This document shows, one piece after another, positions 15,793 to 23,925 of a stretch of DNA of 39,290 bases (position 1 is the stretch's first letter; every line of letters starts with the position of its first letter). The notes beneath the pieces were generated by a model. That model had not been told where the DNA came from. It saw only the letters and a program-made list of their open reading frames with translations, and did not search any database. Origin of the DNA: Coriobacteriia bacterium. Its GTDB lineage: Bacteria > Actinomycetota > Coriobacteriia > Anaerosomatales > SLCP01. Location: the NCBI GenBank assembly GCA_007121015.1, contig SKMN01000079.1, forward strand, positions 1 through 39,290, read 5' to 3'. Both the position numbers and the translations under genes were made by a program.

Positions 15793-16548
15793 ATGGCTGG
15801 GCATTCTAAGTGGGCGACCACGAAACACCGCAAGGCGGCCCAGGACAAGAAGCGCTCGGCGCTGTTCAGCAAGCTCTCGCGTATGATCACCGTGGCCGCC
15901 AAGACCGGCGGCGACCCTAACCCGGAGAACAACGCGGCGCTCGCCGCCGCGATCGCGAAAGCCAAGAGCTACTCGCTGCCCAAGGACAAGATCGAGGCCG
16001 CGATCGCCAAGGCGTTCGGCGGCGGGGACGTCGAGGCCTTCGAGGAGGTCGTCTACGAAGGGTACGCTCCCGCGGGTGTGGCGCTCTACGTCGAAGCGCT
16101 CACCGACAACCGCAACCGCACCGCCGCAGATGTCCGCAGCGCGTTCACCCGCGCGGGAGGCAACCTAGGTGCCACAGGATCGGTCGCGTTCCAGTTCGAG
16201 CGTAAGGGCGAGATCGCGATCGAACGCGAGGGTGCGCCCGATGAGGACGAGCTGATGTTGCTCGTAGCCGACGCGGGAGGCGAGGACCTCGAAGGCGGGG
16301 AGGACGGCTGGCTCGTCTACACGGCGCAGTCTGACATCATGGCAGTCAAAGCCGCACTCGAAGCGGCGGGCGTGCCGGTCAAGGGCGCCGAGCTCGTGAT
16401 GGAGCCGGTCACCACGACCGTCGTATCGGTAGAGGACGCTAAGAAGGTGCTACGCCTCGTCGACACCCTCGAAGACCTCGACGACATCCAGACCGTCTAC
16501 CACACGATGGAGCTCACCGACGAGATCGCTGCTGCACTAGAGGAGTGA
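15793..16548 (+). CDS. YebC/PmpR/TACO1 family protein
   Basis: A 251-residue protein with the family start MAGHSKWATTKHRKAAQDKK and later stretches KDKIEAAIAKAFGGGD, YEGYAPAGVALYVEALTDNR and GGNLGATGSVAFQFE. The family has long been annotated as transcriptional regulator; more recent work on TACO1 and YebC relatives points to assisting translation of difficult peptide stretches. It sits directly before ruvC, the classical bacterial gene order. The ATG at 15793 begins the conserved sequence, and a purine-rich AAGGGAGCGG lies just upstream. Confidence 0.94.
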   Translation: MAGHSKWATTKHRKAAQDKKRSALFSKLSRMITVAAKTGGDPNPENNAALAAAIAKAKSYSLPKDKIEAAIAKAFGGGDVEAFEEVVYEGYAPAGVALYVEALTDNRNRTAADVRSAFTRAGGNLGATGSVAFQFERKGEIAIEREGAPDEDELMLLVADAGGEDLEGGEDGWLVYTAQSDIMAVKAALEAAGVPVKGAELVMEPVTTTVVSVEDAKKVLRLVDTLEDLDDIQTVYHTMELTDEIAAALEE

Positions 16549-16560
16549 CGCTGAGGGTGC

Positions 16561-16566
16561 TATCCT
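16561..16566 (+). promoter_or_regulatory. Candidate -10 box for a leaderless ruvC transcript
   Basis: TATCCT at 16561-16566, preceded by TGC, ends 6 bases before the ATG at 16573. No -35 box is evident. It may provide a promoter for ruvCAB independent of the yebC transcript. Confidence 0.4.
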
Positions 16567-16572
16567 GAACAT

Positions 16573-17109
16573 ATGTTCGATGCATCCGACAGGGGGCGTG
16601 CGGCACACGTGGTCATCCTCGGCATAGATCCCGGTCTGGCGAACACGGGGTGGGGCGTCATCGAACAGCGGGGATCGCGCTTCCGTTGTCTCGCATACGG
16701 GTGCATCACGACCTCGGCCGGCGACGCGCTGCCTGCACGTCTCGCCGAGATCCACGAGGAACTCCGCGCTGTCGTCTCCCGCTACGTGCCGCACACGTGC
16801 GCCGTGGAGAACGTCTACTTCTCGACCAACGCGAAGACGGCGTTCGCGACAGGACAAGCTCGCGGCGCGGCGCTGCTTGCCGTGGCCGATGGTGAGGTGC
16901 TGCTCGGCGAGTACGGACCCGGCGAGGTGAAACTCGCCGTCGTGGGCACGGGTTCGGCGGACAAGCGGCAGGTCCAGTATATGGTGCGTTCGATACTCGG
17001 TCTGGCCGAGGAGCCCACTCCCGACCACGCCGCCGACGCGCTCGCCGTCGCGATCTGCCACGCGAACTCCGCGCGCCAGAGCGCACTCGCTCGCGAGGTG
17101 CTCCGATGA
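16573..17109 (+). CDS. ruvC: Crossover junction endodeoxyribonuclease RuvC
   Basis: The Holliday-junction resolvase, with the RNase H-like opening VILGIDPGLANTGWGVIEQR containing the first catalytic aspartate. The acidic residue of the second motif is in CAVENVYFSTNAKTAFATGQ, and the final DHAADALAVAICH supplies the last acidic residues. Two starts are possible. ATG 16573 gives 178 residues and fits a leaderless promoter. GTG 16609 gives 166 residues starting right at VILGIDPG, the usual family N-terminus, with AGGGGG 12 bases upstream. The 12 extra residues have no family counterpart that I recognise. ruvA overlaps the stop by four bases. Confidence 0.93.
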   Translation: MFDASDRGRAAHVVILGIDPGLANTGWGVIEQRGSRFRCLAYGCITTSAGDALPARLAEIHEELRAVVSRYVPHTCAVENVYFSTNAKTAFATGQARGAALLAVADGEVLLGEYGPGEVKLAVVGTGSADKRQVQYMVRSILGLAEEPTPDHAADALAVAICHANSARQSALAREVLR

Positions 17110-17693
17110 TCGCATCGCTGACCGGACGCATCGTCGTGCGCGCTGCCGACCACTGCGTGCTCGACGTCTCCGGCGTCGGGTATCGCGTGGCGATGTCGAC
17201 CGGTTCGCTCACAGCGCTGCCCCATGCCGGTGACACCGTGACCCTCCACACGTACCTGCACGTGCGTCCCGAGGAACTCGCGCTCTTCGGGTTCGAGAGT
17301 CCGGCCGAGAAGGCACTGTTCGAGAAGCTCATCACGGTGAGTGGCGTAGGTCCCAAGGTCGCTCTCGCGGCGCTCTCGGCGTACTCCGTAGCGGCGCTCA
17401 CCGATGCGATCGCGGCAGAGGACGTGGGGGTCGTGTCGAGTATACCCGGGGTGGGGAAGAAGACCGCCCAGCGCATCATCCTCGACCTCAAGGACAGACT
17501 CGGGCACGCGGTGCCGGGAGTCGAGCAGGGTACGCCGAGGGCTGGTGGCGCCGTCGCCGAGGCCAAGGATGCGCTTCTCGCGATGGGCTTCTCGCCTGCC
17601 GAGGTCGCATCGGTTCTCAAAGCTGGAGAGCCCGGGGAGGACGCCGAGGGCCTGCTGAAAGTAGCGCTCAAGCGGCTGGGAGGTGGCGCGTGA
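17106..17693 (+). CDS. ruvA: Holliday junction branch migration protein RuvA
   Basis: A 195-residue RuvA. The N-terminal OB fold starts [11 protein letters not shown] and includes [16 protein letters not shown]. The two helix-hairpin-helix elements are [16 protein letters not shown] and [21 protein letters not shown] short linker leads to the C-terminal domain III ([15 protein letters not shown]) that contacts RuvB. RuvA tetramers clamp the junction. ATG 17106 overlaps the ruvC stop (ATGA), and its own stop overlaps the ruvB GTG (GTGA), so ruvCAB is one coupled unit. Confidence 0.97.
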   Translation: MIASLTGRIVVRAADHCVLDVSGVGYRVAMSTGSLTALPHAGDTVTLHTYLHVRPEELALFGFESPAEKALFEKLITVSGVGPKVALAALSAYSVAALTDAIAAEDVGVVSSIPGVGKKTAQRIILDLKDRLGHAVPGVEQGTPRAGGAVAEAKDALLAMGFSPAEVASVLKAGEPGEDAEGLLKVALKRLGGGA

Positions 17694-18790
17694 GTACGGT
17701 GTGGGAGAACTCCGGCGATGCGTGGCCCGAGGAGCCCGAGCGCCTCGTATCGGCGGACCATACGGAGGACGACCTCGAGATCGACCGCTCGCTCAGGCCG
17801 CGGCTGCTCGACGAGTACCTCGGTCAGGTGCGCGTCAAGGAGAACCTCGGCGTGCTCATCGACGCGGCGCGCGGGCGCGACGAGCCGCTCGACCACGTCC
17901 TGCTCTCCGGTCCGCCGGGCCTCGGTAAGACGACGCTCGCCGGCGTCATCGCAGCCGAACTCGGCGTGCGCATCAAGACGACGAGCGGGCCGGCGGTCGA
18001 GCGCACGGGCGACCTTGCCGCGATACTGACCAACCTCGAGGAGCGCGACGTGCTCTTCATCGACGAGATCCACCGTTTGAACCGCGCGGTCGAAGAGGTG
18101 CTCTACCCGGCGATGGAGGACTTCTCGCTCGACATCGTCATCGGCAAGGGCCCGGCCGCACGTTCGCTCAGGCTCGACCTGCCGCGGTTCACGCTCATCG
18201 GCGCGACGACGCGGACGGGGTTGCTCACCGGCCCTTTGCGCGACCGGTTCGGCATGTCGTTCCGGCTCGACTACTACAGCGTCGAGGAGCTTGCCGCGAT
18301 CGTGAACCGCTCTGCGGGCATCCTCGGCGTGCCGATCGACGCTCGAGGGGCCGAGGAGGTCGCGCGCCGCTCGCGCGGCACACCGCGACTTGCGAACCGG
18401 CTGCTCAAACGCGTGCGCGATTACGCTGAGGTGAAGCACGAGGGAAGCATCACCGAGGACATCGCCGCCGAGGCGCTCGCGTTCTTCGAGGTGGACCACA
18501 TCGGTCTCGACCCGATGGACATCGCGATCCTCGAGACGCTCGCGCACAAGTTCAGCGGTAGGCCGGTGGGACTGAACACACTGGCTGCAGCGGTGGGTGA
18601 GGAGCCCGACACGCTCGCCGACGTGTACGAGCCGTTCCTGCTGCAACTCGGATTCCTCGCACGGACACCGCAAGGGCGGCAGGCCACGCCCCGGGCCTAC
18701 GAGCACCTGGGGCTACCGGCGCCGAGGACGGCCGGGGCCGGTACGGGTGCCGGCACTGAAGCGAGCCAGGACGGATTGTTCGGACCGTGA
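17690..18790 (+). CDS. ruvB: Holliday junction branch migration helicase RuvB
   Basis: A 366-residue AAA+ motor that drives branch migration. Landmarks: [18 protein letters not shown] near residue 35, Walker [20 protein letters not shown], Walker [16 protein letters not shown], sensor 1 [20 protein letters not shown] with the arginine finger, and a winged-helix domain ending [17 protein letters not shown], followed by a short Gly/Ala/Thr-rich tail. GTG 17690 overlaps the ruvA stop. No clear terminator was found between it and the convergent small gene. Confidence 0.97.
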   Translation: MSTVWENSGDAWPEEPERLVSADHTEDDLEIDRSLRPRLLDEYLGQVRVKENLGVLIDAARGRDEPLDHVLLSGPPGLGKTTLAGVIAAELGVRIKTTSGPAVERTGDLAAILTNLEERDVLFIDEIHRLNRAVEEVLYPAMEDFSLDIVIGKGPAARSLRLDLPRFTLIGATTRTGLLTGPLRDRFGMSFRLDYYSVEELAAIVNRSAGILGVPIDARGAEEVARRSRGTPRLANRLLKRVRDYAEVKHEGSITEDIAAEALAFFEVDHIGLDPMDIAILETLAHKFSGRPVGLNTLAAAVGEEPDTLADVYEPFLLQLGFLARTPQGRQATPRAYEHLGLPAPRTAGAGTGAGTEASQDGLFGP

Positions 18791-18836
18791 TGGCGCGCGG
18801 GTGCAGCATCCGTTCACGTGATCCGGACCGGACCTC

Positions 18837-19124
18837 CTACGCCGTGCGGCTCCACGAGCCGACCGTGGCGGGCTCCCTCGCACCGATGACGTGGACCGGA
18901 TGCGCCTGATGCAGGAACGCTGCGACGCGTGCCCGATCCGTACTCAGTTTGTAATCGTAGAGCCAGCGTGTGGTCTGGTCCGAGCTGCATCGGGTGAGCC
19001 TGTAGTGCGCCAACACGCAACCTTCCGGCATGCCGCTGTCTGCGTCGGGGTGTCGCCAGAACACGCACGCGCCAGACTCGCACGGAGCTTCGACTCCGAG
19101 CGCACGCTTGAGACCGCAAGACAT
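18837..19124 (-). CDS. Small Cys-containing protein of unknown function
   Basis: A 95-residue protein. The N-terminal half reads MSCGLKRALGVEAPCESGAC, then VFWRHPD, GMPEGCVLAHYRLTRC: five cysteines at 3, 15, 20, 36 and 46, with spacing suggestive of a metal site. The C-terminal half has no Cys and probably forms a helix (RVAAFLHQAHP). ATG 19124 is preferred over two upstream GTG codons because GGAGAGG lies at proper distance only from the ATG. No signal peptide. No family recognised. Its layout recalls the other small Cys-rich genes at 5145 and 12764 without clear sequence identity. The 19125-19306 gap otherwise holds only the promoter of the next gene. Confidence 0.65.
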   Translation of the reverse strand: MSCGLKRALGVEAPCESGACVFWRHPDADSGMPEGCVLAHYRLTRCSSDQTTRWLYDYKLSTDRARVAAFLHQAHPVHVIGAREPATVGSWSRTA

Positions 19125-19247
19125 GTCGGTCACCACCTCTCCGTATGGTCCCTCTACCGTCTATCATCGGATAAGAGGCGACCAAAGGTGCGAACTTTCC
19201 GACGAACGGTAATAATGCGGTCGGCTGGCAGCTCCGAACGGCGTTTC

Positions 19248-19276
19248 TCGACCTGCCCGCACACTCCGGCTAGAAT
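19248..19276 (+). promoter_or_regulatory. Promoter of the isochorismatase-like gene
   Basis: TCGACC (19248-19253) and TAGAAT (19271-19276) are 17 bases apart. The start of transcription is expected near 19283, about 24 bases before the ATG. Confidence 0.55.
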
Positions 19277-19306
19277 CGTGTCGTCCCCTGCTGGAGGAGT
19301 GTTTCG

Positions 19307-19891
19307 ATGAACCGACCTGGTAGCACGCTCGTCGACCGCGAGGCATGCGCGCTCGTCATCATCGACATCCAGGAACGTCTTGCTGCAGCGATGCCAGACC
19401 CGCTTGCCGTCGTTGCGGTGGCGAGCAAGCTCGCTCGTACGTTCGCGATGCTCGAGGCGCCTGTCATCGTCACCCGGCAGTACCCCAAGGGCCTTGGTCC
19501 GACCGTGCCCGAACTCGAACGCGAGCTACTCGCACTTGCTGAGGAGGGCGCGAACGTCATCGGCGTGGACAAAGTGGCCTTCTGTTGCGCTGAAGAGAGC
19601 GAGTTCGTCGATGCGCTCCGCGCGTCGGGGAGGAAGCAGGTAGTGCTCGTCGGTATGGAGACGCACATCTGCGTCTCCCAGACGGCACTGTCGCTGCGTG
19701 GCGAGGGCTTCGACGTCCATGTCGCGGCAGACGGCTGCTGCTCGCGCGAGAGGGCGGCGCACGACGTCGCGCTCGACCGGATGCGCGCCGACGGTGTGAC
19801 CGTGACCTGGAGCGAGTCGGTCATGTACGAGGCCGTTGGACTCGCCGGTACCGAAGAGTTCAAACGTCTCCTGCATATCGTCAAAGCGTAG
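19307..19891 (+). CDS. Isochorismatase-like cysteine hydrolase
   Basis: A 194-residue cysteine hydrolase. The catalytic triad of the family is visible as D20 (ALVIIDIQERL), K89 (GVDKVAFCC) and C122 (VGMETHICVSQTAL). It lacks the extra domains of true siderophore isochorismatases and is closer to the stand-alone YcaC/nicotinamidase-type hydrolases, so the substrate is unknown; an amide such as nicotinamide, ureidoacrylate or a carbamoyl compound is possible. ATG 19307 follows GGAGGAG. The gene is followed by fhs after ~60 bases with its own candidate -10, so it is probably monocistronic. Confidence 0.88.
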   Translation: MNRPGSTLVDREACALVIIDIQERLAAAMPDPLAVVAVASKLARTFAMLEAPVIVTRQYPKGLGPTVPELERELLALAEEGANVIGVDKVAFCCAEESEFVDALRASGRKQVVLVGMETHICVSQTALSLRGEGFDVHVAADGCCSRERAAHDVALDRMRADGVTVTWSESVMYEAVGLAGTEEFKRLLHIVKA

Positions 19892-19897
19892 TACACT
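19892..19897 (+). promoter_or_regulatory. Candidate -10 box upstream of fhs
   Basis: TACACT at 19892-19897 starts right after the isochorismatase-like stop codon and lies ~52 bases before the GTG of fhs. The -35 region inside the preceding gene is not consensus. Confidence 0.35.
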
Positions 19898-19949
19898 ACC
19901 GCCGTTGCCCACCCGCTCTCACGAGCCTCATGGAAGGGGCCGCGGACCC

Positions 19950-21635
19950 GTGCTCTCAGACCTAGAGATCGCCCATCAGGCCTCGTTGCGGCATGTCGTC
20001 GATGTCGCAGCAGAAGCGGGGATCGATAACGGTGCACTCGAAGCGTATGGCGCCTACAAGGCGAAGATAGCGGGAGTCCCGCGCGATGCGCCGGTTCGCG
20101 GTAAGTACATCGTCGTGACAGCACTCACTCCGACACCCCTCGGCGAAGGCAAGACGCTCACCACGGTCGGACTCGGTCAGGCGCTTCGTGCGCTCGGCTC
20201 CAACGCCTTCACCTGCATCCGGCAGCCCTCACTCGGTCCAGTCTTCGGCGTGAAAGGCGGAGCGGCCGGGGGCGGTCACTCGCAGGTCGTGCCGATGGAG
20301 GACTTCAACCTGCACCTGACGGGCGATGCCCATGCGGTGTCGAGCGCCCACAACCTCTGCGCCGCCGTCATCGACAACCATCTCCACCACGGTGGCGTCC
20401 CCGACATCGACCCGCATGCCGTGACGTGGCGCCGGGTCGTCGACATCTCCGACCGAGTCTTGCGCGAGGCGGTGGTGGGACTCGGCGGGCGGAGCAACGG
20501 CGTGCCGAGAGAGACCGGATGGGACATCACCGCCGCCAGCGAGCTCATGGCGGTACTGGCGCTCGCCGATGACCTCGGTGACCTCCGTTCGCGTATCGGG
20601 CGCATCGTCGTAGGAGCCACGCGCGACGGCCGTCCTGTGACGACCGAGGATCTCGAGGTCGCCGGCGCCATGACGGTGCTGATGCGAGACACGGTGAAGC
20701 CCACGCTCATGCAGAACCTCGCCGGAGGACCGGTGCTCGTGCACGCCGGTCCGTTCGCGAACATCGCACACGGCAACAGCTCGATCATCGCCGACCGCGT
20801 CGCGCTCGCCCACGGTGACCACGTCGTGACCGAATCGGGCTTCGGAGCCGACATGGGATTCGAGAAGTTCATCAACATAAAGTGCCGGGCGAGCGGGCTT
20901 GCGCCCGACTGCGCGGTACTCGTGTGCACCGTCCGGGCCCTGAAGACCCATTCGGGCCGCTTCGACATCCGTCCGGGCTTGCCCCCCGACCCCGCACTCA
21001 TGCGTGAGGACCTCGACGTGCTGCGGGAAGGGCTCGACAATCTGCGTGCGCATATCGCGATCGTCCGCGGCTTCGGCGTGCCGGTGGTGGTGACGGTCAA
21101 CCGGTTCCCGTCCGACACCGATGCCGAGCACGACCTCATCTGTCACGCAGCGCTCGAATCCGGAGCGTCTGCGGCGGTGACGCACACGCTGCATACGGAC
21201 GGCGGCGAGGGAGGGGTGGACCTGGCCCATGCGGTCGTACGAGCGTGCGAGGAGCCGTCGGCTCCCGTCAGGACTTACGAGGACGGGGAGTCACTCGAGG
21301 CGAAGATCGCAGCCATCGCGACCGGTGTGTACGGAGCGTCGGGCGTCGAGCTGTCACCCACGGCTCGACGGGCGATCGAGATGTACGACCGCATGGGCTA
21401 CGAGCAGCTGCCGGTCTGCATGGCGAAGACGCACCTCTCCCTCAGTCACGATCCGGCCCTCAAGGGGTGGCCGACCGGCTGGGTGCTGCCCGTGCGGGAC
21501 GTGCGCCTATCGGCAGGCGCGGGCTTCTTCTACGCGCTCTGTGGCGATGTGTTGACGATGCCGGGACTGCCCCTGCATCCGGCGAGTGAAGGCATCGACA
21601 TCGATGCTGAAGGCAACGTGAAAGGACTCTTCTAG
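19950..21635 (+). CDS. fhs: Formate--tetrahydrofolate ligase
   Basis: A 561-residue ATP-dependent ligase that makes 10-formyl-THF from formate, the entry step of the methyl branch of the Wood-Ljungdahl pathway and of formate assimilation. Visible: the family's nucleotide loop TPTPLGEGKTLTTVGLGQAL (G65-E-G-K-T69), RQPSLGPVFGVKGGAAGGG, PGLPPDPALMREDLDVL, VVTVNRFPSDTDAEH and the C-terminal AGAGFFYALCGDVLTMPGLP. The start is GTG 19950, giving LSDLEIAHQASLRHV as expected; GGAAGGGG lies upstream. The frame extends further upstream only into the preceding gene. folD starts immediately after its stop. Confidence 0.96.
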   Translation: MLSDLEIAHQASLRHVVDVAAEAGIDNGALEAYGAYKAKIAGVPRDAPVRGKYIVVTALTPTPLGEGKTLTTVGLGQALRALGSNAFTCIRQPSLGPVFGVKGGAAGGGHSQVVPMEDFNLHLTGDAHAVSSAHNLCAAVIDNHLHHGGVPDIDPHAVTWRRVVDISDRVLREAVVGLGGRSNGVPRETGWDITAASELMAVLALADDLGDLRSRIGRIVVGATRDGRPVTTEDLEVAGAMTVLMRDTVKPTLMQNLAGGPVLVHAGPFANIAHGNSSIIADRVALAHGDHVVTESGFGADMGFEKFINIKCRASGLAPDCAVLVCTVRALKTHSGRFDIRPGLPPDPALMREDLDVLREGLDNLRAHIAIVRGFGVPVVVTVNRFPSDTDAEHDLICHAALESGASAAVTHTLHTDGGEGGVDLAHAVVRACEEPSAPVRTYEDGESLEAKIAAIATGVYGASGVELSPTARRAIEMYDRMGYEQLPVCMAKTHLSLSHDPALKGWPTGWVLPVRDVRLSAGAGFFYALCGDVLTMPGLPLHPASEGIDIDAEGNVKGLF

Positions 21636-22496
21636 ATGGCCCGTATCATCGATGGGACCGAAGTGGCCAGGACCGTCCTGCGCGACGCGACCCGGCGTGC
21701 GGCGCTTCTCAAGGAGCGAGGAGTGACACCGGGACTCGCCGTCGTGCTCGTTGGCGACGACCCGGCGTCCGCCACGTACGTGCGGATGAAGGAGCGCGAT
21801 TGCGCCGAAGCGGGCGTGCAGACGTTCGACCACCGGTTCCCGGCCGACATATCGCAGACAGAGCTCGATGCCGTCATCGACAGGTGCAACGAGGACCCGG
21901 ACGTCCACGGCATACTCGTGCAGATGCCGCTACCCGGCCACCTCGACGCCGAGGCGACCATCGCGCGCATCGATCCGGACAAGGACGTCGACGGTTTCCA
22001 TCCCGCGAACCTCGGCAGGCTCGTGAGGGGCCTCGATGCGCCCCGTGCATGTACGCCGTGGGGCGTCATGAAGATGTTGGAGTACTACGGCGTGCGCATC
22101 GAGGGAGCCGACGCGGTCGTCATCGGGCGATCGACGATCGTCGGCAAGCCGATGGCACTCATGCTGCTCGAGGCCAACGCGACCGTCACCGTGTGTCATA
22201 GCCGTACTCGTGATCTGGCGAAAGTGTGCCGTCAAGCCGACATCCTCATCGCTGCGGTCGGTCGACCGCGCATGGTGACCGCCGAGTACGTCAAGCCCGG
22301 CGCGGTCGTCATCGACGTGGGGATCAACCGGACGGACGCAGGTCTCGTCGGCGACGTCGACTTCGAGGCAGTCGAGCCGCTCGCCTCGGCGATAACCCCC
22401 GTCCCCGGGGGGGTGGGTCCGATGACGCGTGCGATGCTCGTGGCGAATACGATCGACTCGGCCACAGCTGCCACGTCGGATGTCGGGGGTGCCTGA
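21636..22496 (+). CDS. folD: Bifunctional methylene-THF dehydrogenase/methenyl-THF cyclohydrolase
   Basis: A 286-residue FolD. Motifs: [20 protein letters not shown] with the substrate-binding Y and the catalytic [31 protein letters not shown], the cofactor loop [17 protein letters not shown], and [19 protein letters not shown]. It interconverts 5,10-methylene-THF and 10-formyl-THF and acts directly after Fhs. The ATG abuts the fhs stop codon with no gap, so the two are co-transcribed and probably coupled in translation. The next gene begins 1 base after its stop. Confidence 0.97.
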   Translation: MARIIDGTEVARTVLRDATRRAALLKERGVTPGLAVVLVGDDPASATYVRMKERDCAEAGVQTFDHRFPADISQTELDAVIDRCNEDPDVHGILVQMPLPGHLDAEATIARIDPDKDVDGFHPANLGRLVRGLDAPRACTPWGVMKMLEYYGVRIEGADAVVIGRSTIVGKPMALMLLEANATVTVCHSRTRDLAKVCRQADILIAAVGRPRMVTAEYVKPGAVVIDVGINRTDAGLVGDVDFEAVEPLASAITPVPGGVGPMTRAMLVANTIDSATAATSDVGGA

Positions 22497-22497
22497 C

Positions 22498-23265
22498 GTG
22501 GCCGGTCCCCCAACGGGCTCTCATCGATTCTGCGCCCTCGCAGTCGTCTTCCTCCTTGCCGTCGCCTGTTGGGGTCCATCTCCGGCCGCCGCTCAGCCGG
22601 TACCGGTGACCGGCGCGCCGCTCGAGGTCCAGTTGTGGCCGGGCGGGATGCAAGGCTACACCCTCTTCATCGTGACCGGGACGCTACCCGAGACCACCGA
22701 GCTGCCCGCTGTCGTACATCTCCCGTTTCCCCCAGGCGCTCAGGTCATCTGGTCGGGAGAGGTACTCGGAGGCCCGCTTGAGTTCGATCCTGAGCGGGAG
22801 CACCGTCTCGTCGAGGGCGTGGGCGGCGGAGCGCTCGAGATCGTCGCCGAGGACTCGCTCGTGGTGCAGTACGAAGCCGTGGGTCCTGCCCTTGCCACGA
22901 GTGACGGCCTCATCGTCTCCGAGTTCACGTGGGTCCAGAGCACACACGCTGCCGAAGTCTACTTCTCGGTCCGCATGCCCGCATCTGCCGAATCGGTACG
23001 TATCGAGCCGGTCCCCCCGGGTCCGCCGCTCATCAACGAGGCCGGGGAACGCCTCTACACCTTGACGCCCGTGACCCTTGCCGAAGGGACGGTCCATCAG
23101 GTGGCGTTCGCATATGGAGCGAGAGCCGCGGTCGATGGTGACGATGGGCGCTCGAACCTCATCGTCGGTCTCATCGGCGCACTCGCACTTGCACTGTCGG
23201 CGCTCATCGTCGTGTACGTGCGGGACCAGCGCCGCGCAGGTTCTTCCGAGGTCGAGAACGCGTAG
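22498..23265 (+). CDS. Exported protein with C-terminal membrane anchor, unknown function
   Basis: A 255-residue protein. The N-terminal signal peptide is about residues 10-33 (FCALAVVFLLAVACWGPSP, cleavage likely after AAA). A ~170-residue extracytoplasmic domain rich in beta-strand-like stretches follows (QGYTLFIVTGTLPETTELPA), with a C-terminal membrane helix (IVGLIGALALALSALIVVYV) and a short basic cytoplasmic tail. A Cys in the signal region (LAVAC) is a poor lipobox. No family recognised. GTG 22498 lies one base after the folD stop, so it is in the fhs-folD operon by position, but a functional tie to folate metabolism is not evident. Confidence 0.78.
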   Translation: MAGPPTGSHRFCALAVVFLLAVACWGPSPAAAQPVPVTGAPLEVQLWPGGMQGYTLFIVTGTLPETTELPAVVHLPFPPGAQVIWSGEVLGGPLEFDPEREHRLVEGVGGGALEIVAEDSLVVQYEAVGPALATSDGLIVSEFTWVQSTHAAEVYFSVRMPASAESVRIEPVPPGPPLINEAGERLYTLTPVTLAEGTVHQVAFAYGARAAVDGDDGRSNLIVGLIGALALALSALIVVYVRDQRRAGSSEVENA

Positions 23266-23269
23266 GCAG

Positions 23270-23299
23270 TTGCCGAGGGCAAGAGCATACGGGTAGAAT
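23270..23299 (+). promoter_or_regulatory. Strong promoter of the cold-shock gene
   Basis: TTGCCG (23270-23275) and TAGAAT (23294-23299) are 18 bases apart. Transcription would start near 23306, giving a leader of about 150 bases before the ATG at 23459. Confidence 0.7.
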
Positions 23300-23305
23300 C
23301 GGGCA

Positions 23306-23458
23306 GGTGGTCCGAACGGGCCAATGGAAGCGCGACGGTTTTGTTGAGCACAGCGTCACGACTGCACCGCACCATCACGTGGGGGGAGTCACCAGGGACG
23401 CGACGCCACAAGCGGTCGCACGGTGTGACCCCGCACGGGGGTGGAAGGATGAGTACGA
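23306..23458 (+). promoter_or_regulatory. Long structured 5' leader of the cold-shock gene
   Basis: The leader between the inferred start of transcription and the ATG is ~150 bases, as in cspA-type genes whose leaders change fold with temperature. Just before the ribosome site (GGAAGGA) lies a hairpin, ACCCC-GCACG-GGGGT at about 23428-23442. No convincing protein is encoded in it. Thermal regulation is inference from the family. Confidence 0.4.
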
Positions 23459-23662
23459 ATGGCAGAAGGTACCGTCAAGTGGTTCAATCCGGACAAAGGG
23501 TACGGCTTCATCTCGCGTGAGGACGGCGAGGATCTCTTCGTGCACTTCAGCGAGATCCAGATGGAGGGGTTCAAGACCCTCGAGGAAGGCCAGGCTGTGG
23601 TCTTCGAGGTGACGACAGGCCAGAACGGCAAGCTGCAGGCCAGCAACGTCCGTAAGGGCTAG
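23459..23662 (+). CDS. Cold-shock domain protein (CspA family)
   Basis: A 67-residue single cold-shock domain. RNP1 is KGYGFISRE and RNP2 is DLFVHFSEI, in the standard order after [14 protein letters not shown]. It binds single-stranded nucleic acid and acts as an RNA chaperone in the cytoplasm. The ATG follows a GGAAGGA ribosome site, and the gene has its own strong promoter, a long leader and a strong hairpin downstream, so it is monocistronic. Length is normal. Confidence 0.96.
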   Translation: MAEGTVKWFNPDKGYGFISREDGEDLFVHFSEIQMEGFKTLEEGQAVVFEVTTGQNGKLQASNVRKG

Positions 23663-23690
23663 TTCGACCACATTCAGACTTGCGCCTGTA

Positions 23691-23720
23691 CGGGGGCGGT
23701 TCCGCGAGGAACCGCCCCCG
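23691..23720 (+). terminator. Perfect 13-bp hairpin after the cold-shock gene
   Basis: CGGGGGCGGTTCC (23691-23703) and GGAACCGCCCCCG (23708-23720) pair perfectly around a GCGA loop. It begins 28 bases after the stop codon. No T tract follows, so it may be a U-less terminator of the kind proposed for high-GC genomes, or an mRNA-stabilising stem. The loop and 3' arm contain GAGGA, a possible ribosome site for the small frame beginning at 23721. Confidence 0.6.
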
Positions 23721-23807
23721 ATGCGTATCGGGACGGCAGGTGGAGTGTCGCGCGCGTTCGTGGTCGCGATGGTACTCGCGGTCGCTGCCGTGTACTTCCT
23801 CGGCTGA
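23721..23807 (+). CDS. Possible 28-residue single-span membrane peptide
   Basis: A short frame starting at the ATG directly after the hairpin: MRIGTAGGVSRAF, then the hydrophobic run VVAMVLAVAAVYFLG and a stop. Positive charge before a 15-residue hydrophobic stretch is typical of tiny membrane proteins. Third positions are mostly G or C, as in true genes here. A GAGGA at 23706-23710 is 10 bases upstream but is partly paired in the hairpin, so translation would need the stem opened or a separate RNA. Could equally be chance; no family known. Confidence 0.35.
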   Translation: MRIGTAGGVSRAFVVAMVLAVAAVYFLG

Positions 23808-23841
23808 TGTCTGTGTGACGGCGTGTGGTGAGGGTTGCGGG

Positions 23842-23847
23842 TACAAT
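23842..23847 (+). promoter_or_regulatory. Candidate -10 box for queH-queA
   Basis: TACAAT at 23842-23847 lies ~80 bases before the GTG of queH; no consensus -35. Nothing resembling a preQ1 riboswitch was found in the leader. Confidence 0.4.
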
Positions 23848-23925
23848 CACACACGCGTGTCCTGGTGCCAGGTGAGGGGACGCGCGTCACGTCCAGGCCG
23901 GCGATTCGTGTGAAGGAGTTCGCAG

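Noticed and set aside
16706-18706. 666-codon minus-strand frame
   Set aside because: Antisense to ruvCAB; shadow frame.
23307-23612. 101-codon frame overlapping the cold-shock leader and gene
   Set aside because: It runs through the leader and across the cold-shock gene in a different phase, with no ribosome site and no similarity.
23848-23925. preQ1 riboswitch upstream of queH
   Set aside because: No A-rich tail or small pseudoknot pattern of preQ1 aptamers is visible.
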